Part shown: piece by piece, positions 59,588 through 64,000 of the stretch | Position numbering within the stretch: position 1 is the first letter of the stretch | Layout of the letters: every line of letters begins with the position of its first letter | DNA from: Streptomyces ruber | GTDB lineage: Bacteria; Actinomycetota; Actinomycetes; Streptomycetales; Streptomycetaceae | Assembly: GCF_014648075.1 (NCBI RefSeq) | Contig: NZ_BMQK01000010.1 | Coordinates: forward strand, 186,001 to 250,000 | Reading direction: 5' to 3' | DNA length: 64,000 nucleotides | The notes under the pieces: generated by a model | The model's input: only the letters and a program-made list of their open reading frames with translations | Database searches by the model: none | What the model was told of the DNA's origin: nothing | Made by a program: the position numbers and the translations under genes

Positions 59588-62500
59588 TCAGGACCGGTTG
59601 AGGGCGTCCAGGCCGGCGCGGTCGTCGAGCACCGCGTCGAGCGCCGCCGCGTAGGCGTGGGAATCGAAGGAGGATTCCGCGGGTGCCGCCGGTACGGGTG
59701 CGGCGGGAGCGGGCGGAACCGGTGCCGGCGGAACCGGTACGGGTGCGGCCTGTCCACGGGAGGGGGCCGGTACCCAGTACCGCTCGCGGGCGAAGAGGTG
59801 GCCGGGCAGGCGGACGACCCGTCGCCGCCCTCCGGGGTGCAGCAGCCGCCAGTCGACGGTCTCGCCCCGGCACCACGCGGCCGCGACGTCGTCCAGCCGC
59901 CGTTCGCGCAGCGCCCGCGCGACGTCGGGCGCCGGCTGCGGGTCGCGCTGCACGCCGGTGCCGCGGGAGCGGCGCAGGCTGCCCGTGTGCCACGGTACGG
60001 ACGCGGTGCCGGGAGTGTCGCCGTCCGCGAACCGGCGCAGTACGTCGCGGATCCCGTCGACGTCGCGGGCGACGAAGGCCAGCCGCTCCTCCAGGGGCGC
60101 GCGGCCCGCCTGCAGGGTGAACGCCAGGTCGGCGGGGTCCGGCGCGCGGCCCTCGCTCAGGGCCCGGTCCAGGTGGTCGGCCAGGCGCCGGGCCTGGGCG
60201 CGCAGCCGTGTCCCGTCGGGGGCGGACAGCACGACGGCCTGCGGCTCGGCCGGGGACGGGGCCACCGGGAGCGCCGCGGGCGGTGCCTCGAGGACGACGT
60301 GGGCGTTGGCCCCGCCGAAGCCGAAGCTGCTGACGCCGGCGCGCAGCGGCAGGGTCCGGCCCTCGGCGTCCACGCGCCCGTGCCAGGGCCGCAGTTCGCG
60401 CACCACCTCGAAGCCGCCCTCGTCCAGGGGCAGGAGCGGGTTGAGGTCCGCGCAGTGCAGCGTCGGCGGCAGCTCGCCGTGGCGCATGGCGAGCAGCACC
60501 TTGAGCACACCGGCGAGTCCGGCCGCGGCCTCCAGGTGGCCGATGTTGGTCTTCACCGAGCCGAGCGCGCACGCCGGGGCGCGGCCGGTCGCCGGCGCCG
60601 GGGCGGTGCCGGCCGTCCGCGCGTCCCGGGCCTCGCGCAGGGTGCGGTACGCCCGGTGCAGCGCGTTGACCTCCACCGGGTCGCCGAGTCGCGTACCGGT
60701 GCCGTGGGCCTCGACGTAACCGATGCTGTCCGGGTCGATGCCCTGCATGGCCGACTCGATCAGCGCGGCCTGGGCGCGGCCGTTGGGCGCGGTGAGCGAG
60801 CCCGCGCGCCCGCCGTGGTTCTCGGCGCTGCCGATGACGACGCCCCAGATGGCGTCGCCGTCGCGCCGCGCCTGCTCCAGCGGCTTGAGCAGCACCGCGG
60901 CGACGCCTTCGCCGCGTACGTAACCGTCGGCCCGCTCGGAGAAGGTCTTGCAGCGGCCGTCGGGGCTGAGCATGCCGGACTCCTGCGTGGAGACGAAGGT
61001 GTCCACGCTGAGCAGCAGGTTGACGCCACCGGCGATGGCCATGTCGCACCGTCCGCCGCGAATGCTCTCCACGGCGCGGTGCAGTGCGACCAGGGAGCTG
61101 GAGCAGGCGGTGTCGACCGGCTCGCTGGGCCCGTGCACGTCCAGCAGGAACGAGATCCGGTTGGCCAGGATCGAGTGGGCGTTGCCGGTGGCGGTGTAGC
61201 CGTCCGGGGCGACGCCGGAGGCGTTGAGCAGGTGGTGGTAGTCGTTGCCCGACACGCCGAAGAAGACGCCGGTGTTCTCCGGCAGCCGGGCGGGGGCGTA
61301 ACCGCCGTCCTCCAGCGCGGCCCACACGGTCTCCAGGGCGAGCCGCTGCTGCGGGTCCATCAACTCGGCCTCCAGGCGCGAGAGATGGAAGAAGTCGGCG
61401 TCGAAACGGTCCACGTCGTCCAGGCGCCCCGCCCACTTGGGGAAGTCCGCCCGCCGTACGGTCTCGGCGTACCCGCCGTCGAAGCGGTCCCCGGGATAGG
61501 GCCCGACCAGATCGGCGCCCTCGCGCAGCCGGGCCCAGAACTCCTCCAGGTCGCCCGCACCGGGGAAGCGTCCGGCGGCACCGACGATGGCGACCGCGTT
61601 CCGGTCCTCGTGCTCCGGCGCGGGCCCGGCGACCGGTGCGGAGACCCGCACCGGCTCGACGGGGGGCTGCGGTTCCGGGGTGCCCCGCAGGCGGTCGCCG
61701 TACTGCTCGGTCAGGTACTCGCTCAGGCTGCGGATGTCGGGGCACTCGAAGAAGAGCGTGGGGGTGATGTCCGTGCCGAGCGAGGCGTTGACCTCCGTGG
61801 CGAGGCCGGCCAGCGCGATCGACTCGAAGCCGTAGGCGGAGAACTGCGTGTCGGCGTCGATCTCCGCCAGGTCGAACTTGAGCAGGTCGGCGACGATCCG
61901 GCGCAGCGTCTCCACCAGCGCACCGCTCTCGCCGGGCGCCGCGGTCGTCGCGGGCGGACCGGTCACCGGGATCGCCGCGGGCGGCACGGTCGTCGTGGGC
62001 GCCACGGTCGTCATGGACGCCGCAGTCGTCGTGGACGTCGGGGCGGGCGGCACGGTCGTCGTGGGCGCCGCAGTCGTCATGGGCGCCGCAGTCGTCGTGG
62101 ACGTCGGGGCGGCCGGCGTGGGTGCCGCCGCCGGGGCGCCCTCGGTGCCCAGGGCCCCGGACAGCGGACGGGCGCCGAAGAGCACGTCGGTCAGCCGCCC
62201 CAGCACCTCTCCCCGGTCGTCGAGGAGCGTCGCCCCGATCCGCCACGACTCACCGTGCAGCTCCCGGTCGACGACCACCGCCCGGGTACGGGTGAGGTCC
62301 TGGCCGTGGAGCGAGCCGAGGGCGGACGGTGCGAGGTCACCGGCGGCGCCCTGCCCTGCCGCCGCGGCCGGGTCCGCCGTCGCGTGCAGGTACATCACGC
62401 CCTGGGTGAGGCCGGTGAGCAGCCAGGCAGGCAGGCGCACGCGCCGCTTGTGCGGGTCCTGGCACCGGTCCGGCTCCCCGATCCGCAGCAGCAGGCGGCC

Positions 62501-64000
62501 GCCGTCCAGGACGGTGGCGCCCGCCACGGAGCGCACGTACGGGTGGGCGTCGACGCCGGCCTCGGCGAGCCGGGCGTAGAACGCCTCGCCGTCCAGCGTC
62601 GCGGGCAGCTGTGCGAGGCCGGGCAGCGGTGCCTCCCGGGGCTCCGGTGCGGCGGCCACCACGTCGGCGTGGAAGCGGAGCGTGGGCCGCTCCTCGCCGG
62701 CGCCGACCTGCCACAGCTCGACGCGGTACCGGCCGTCGGCGTCGGCCGTGCCGAGCCGCCACTCCAGCTCCACCGGGTCGTCGGCGGGAGCGGGCAGCGC
62801 GCCCCACCGCGCGTTCTCGACGCGGAAGGGCCCCGCGCCGAGCCCGGCCAGCTCGGCGAAGGCGGCCGCCGCGTCCACCAGCGCCAGGGTGACGTAGCGG
62901 CGGGTACGGCCGGAGGTGTGCACGTAGTCGAGGAGTTCGTCACCGCGCAGGGTCAGGGCGTGGCGGACCCCGCGCAGGTCGGAGTGGTTGGTGCCGATCC
63001 ACGGGTGGGCGCGCCGGGCGAAGGCCAGGGGGTTGAGCACGCTGGGCGCGTCCTCGTGGCCGGGGTACCAGCAGCGCACCTTCTCGAAGGGGTACGCGGG
63101 CAGGGACAGCTTGGCCGGGCGGGTACCCGCGGGCCACAGGCGGTCCCAGTCGAGGGCGGCGCCCCCGGTCCAGTACGCCGCGAGGTCGTCGAGCCGCCTG
63201 CCGTCCAGGGCCTGTTCGACGGCGGCGGGGTCGGCGGCGCGCCGCCTCCGCAGGACGCTCGCGGTGTAGTGCACGCCGTCGGGGAGCACCGGTGCGGCCG
63301 TCGTCCCCGCCGTCCAGTCGAGGGCGCTGAGGCGCTCCAGCAGGCGCGTGGCCTCCGCCGTGTCCGCGGCCACGAAGGCGAGCCGGCACGGCAGTTCGTT
63401 CTTGCCGGTCTGCAGGCCGTACGCGAGGGCGTCCAGGGAGGGCGCCGTGTCGCGGACGTAGGCGTGCAGGTCGCCCAGGACGGTGCCGAGGACGGCGGGC
63501 GTCATGGCGGAGAGGACCAGCAGCTGCGGGCGGCCGCTGTCGGGCGCGGCGGTGACCGGGCCGGTGTGCTCCTCGACGACGATGTGGACGTTCGCGCCGC
63601 CCGCGCCGATCGAGGTGACGCCCGCCCTGAGCGGTGCCTCGGCCGTGCCGCCGCCCGCCACCGGGACGCGCGGCCGACGCCACTCCTCCAGGTTCCGCTG
63701 GACCGTGAACGGGGTCGTGCCGAAGTCGATGGACGGGTTGGTGGTCTCGGAGTGCAGGGACGGCACCAGGGTGCGGTGTTTGAGCTGCAGCAGCACCTTG
63801 GTCAGCCCGACCAGGCCGGAGCCGGACAGCAGGTGCGCGACGTTCGACTTGACCGAGCCGAGGGCGCAGAACCCGGTGTCCTTCGTGTCCCGGGCGAAGG
63901 CCTGGCTCGCGCCCTTGATCTCGATGGGGTCGCCCAGTGCCGTGGCCGAGCCGTGGCCCTCCAGGTAGCTGATGGTGCGGGCGTCGACGCCCGCGTCGTC
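59588..64000 (-). CDS. Trans-AT PKS protein, 5'-truncated: KS-B-ACP-KS1 (glutarimide-type branching module)
   Basis: 1470 residues are visible; the gene continues past 64000. It opens inside a KS with unusual motifs EGHGSATALGDPIEI and KSNVAHLLSGSG in place of EAHGTGT and KTNIGHL. Next comes a DH-like region (about 314-614) without HxxxGxxxxP (YVHTSGRTRRYV instead), then a repetitive Thr/Ala/Pro linker (617-694), an ACP (GFESIAL) and a complete KS1 (about 797-1237, DTACSSSLVALH). KS-(DH-like)-ACP is the arrangement of branching modules (B domain) that add malonyl in a Michael reaction and form glutarimide rings, as in migrastatin- and cycloheximide-type PKSs. KS1 is completed by KR1-ACP1 of the next protein, 39 bp downstream. 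The short C-terminal tail (SSFDSHAYAAALDAVLDDRAG) is probably a docking segment. The B assignment is inference from motif loss and order. Confidence 0.88.
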   Translation of the reverse strand, partial: DDAGVDARTISYLEGHGSATALGDPIEIKGASQAFARDTKDTGFCALGSVKSNVAHLLSGSGLVGLTKVLLQLKHRTLVPSLHSETTNPSIDFGTTPFTVQRNLEEWRRPRVPVAGGGTAEAPLRAGVTSIGAGGANVHIVVEEHTGPVTAAPDSGRPQLLVLSAMTPAVLGTVLGDLHAYVRDTAPSLDALAYGLQTGKNELPCRLAFVAADTAEATRLLERLSALDWTAGTTAAPVLPDGVHYTASVLRRRRAADPAAVEQALDGRRLDDLAAYWTGGAALDWDRLWPAGTRPAKLSLPAYPFEKVRCWYPGHEDAPSVLNPLAFARRAHPWIGTNHSDLRGVRHALTLRGDELLDYVHTSGRTRRYVTLALVDAAAAFAELAGLGAGPFRVENARWGALPAPADDPVELEWRLGTADADGRYRVELWQVGAGEERPTLRFHADVVAAAPEPREAPLPGLAQLPATLDGEAFYARLAEAGVDAHPYVRSVAGATVLDGGRLLLRIGEPDRCQDPHKRRVRLPAWLLTGLTQGVMYLHATADPAAAAGQGAAGDLAPSALGSLHGQDLTRTRAVVVDRELHGESWRIGATLLDDRGEVLGRLTDVLFGARPLSGALGTEGAPAAAPTPAAPTSTTTAAPMTTAAPTTTVPPAPTSTTTAASMTTVAPTTTVPPAAIPVTGPPATTAAPGESGALVETLRRIVADLLKFDLAEIDADTQFSAYGFESIALAGLATEVNASLGTDITPTLFFECPDIRSLSEYLTEQYGDRLRGTPEPQPPVEPVRVSAPVAGPAPEHEDRNAVAIVGAAGRFPGAGDLEEFWARLREGADLVGPYPGDRFDGGYAETVRRADFPKWAGRLDDVDRFDADFFHLSRLEAELMDPQQRLALETVWAALEDGGYAPARLPENTGVFFGVSGNDYHHLLNASGVAPDGYTATGNAHSILANRISFLLDVHGPSEPVDTACSSSLVALHRAVESIRGGRCDMAIAGGVNLLLSVDTFVSTQESGMLSPDGRCKTFSERADGYVRGEGVAAVLLKPLEQARRDGDAIWGVVIGSAENHGGRAGSLTAPNGRAQAALIESAMQGIDPDSIGYVEAHGTGTRLGDPVEVNALHRAYRTLREARDARTAGTAPAPATGRAPACALGSVKTNIGHLEAAAGLAGVLKVLLAMRHGELPPTLHCADLNPLLPLDEGGFEVVRELRPWHGRVDAEGRTLPLRAGVSSFGFGGANAHVVLEAPPAALPVAPSPAEPQAVVLSAPDGTRLRAQARRLADHLDRALSEGRAPDPADLAFTLQAGRAPLEERLAFVARDVDGIRDVLRRFADGDTPGTASVPWHTGSLRRSRGTGVQRDPQPAPDVARALRERRLDDVAAAWCRGETVDWRLLHPGGRRRVVRLPGHLFARERYWVPAPSRGQAAPVPVPPAPVPPAPAAPVPAAPAESSFDSHAYAAALDAVLDDRAGLDALNRS
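61945..62115 (-). repeat. Imperfect repeats in the linker between the B-like domain and ACP
   Basis: Blocks coding TSTTTAAPMTT and TTTVPPA occur twice or more, from repeated GTCGTCGTGG/GTCGTCATGG units. Confidence 0.75.

Overview
The window is high-GC actinomycete DNA, most likely Streptomyces. Nearly every third codon position is G or C, GTG starts are common, many stop and start codons overlap, and the gene content is classic Streptomyces secondary metabolism. Two antifungal-type biosynthetic clusters lie side by side with a block of regulators between them.

Left part (1-22704): most of an antimycin-type cluster. The order, the domain architectures and the strand pattern match the known antABCDEFGHIJKLM set. 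On the minus strand lie antM (cut by the left edge) and antL-K-J-I-H, a five-part oxygenase homologous to phenylacetyl-CoA epoxidase PaaA-E. On the plus strand lie antG (carrier protein) and antF (acyl ligase). On the minus strand lie antE (crotonyl-CoA carboxylase/reductase), antD (KS-AT-ACP-TE) and antC (C-A-T-C-A-KR-T). On the plus strand lie antB (acyltransferase) and antA (ECF sigma factor). From family knowledge, AntF/AntG carry anthranilate and AntHIJKL turns it into 3-aminosalicylate. AntC adds Thr (A1 reads as the Thr code DFWNIGMVHK) and pyruvate, which is reduced to lactate. AntE and AntD add an alkylmalonyl unit, AntM reduces the ketone, the TE closes the dilactone, and AntB acylates it. 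antN and antO should lie beyond position 1.

Middle (22705-25682): regulators. A PAS-LuxR activator gene (minus) ends tail to tail with antA. A sequence fitting the core of the published PAS-LuxR site lies in the antB/antC divergent promoter region. Upstream is an unrecognised 68-aa gene for a peptide with an export signal. It is divergent from an Xre-HTH/TPR regulator, and the shared intergenic region carries seven TTGCC/GGCAA motifs that overlap both predicted promoters. This looks like a peptide-sensing regulator pair. Long, nearly perfect hairpins close each convergent gene pair.

Right part (25697-64000, all minus): the 3' portion of a trans-AT polyketide synthase. It consists of a truncated protein (KS-B-ACP-KS), a giant 8503-aa protein, a terminal protein ending in TE, and a free-standing AT-ER protein. 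The KS-B-ACP branching module, the eight following modules and the AT-ER partner match the lactimidomycin/iso-migrastatin/streptimidone type of glutarimide PKS, so a glutarimide polyketide is the best prediction. The loading and amidotransferase functions should lie beyond position 64000. The neighbouring KS7 and KS8 share an almost identical stretch of about 700 bp, and several linkers are built from microsatellites. The locus would therefore pair a respiratory-chain inhibitor with a eukaryotic translation inhibitor.
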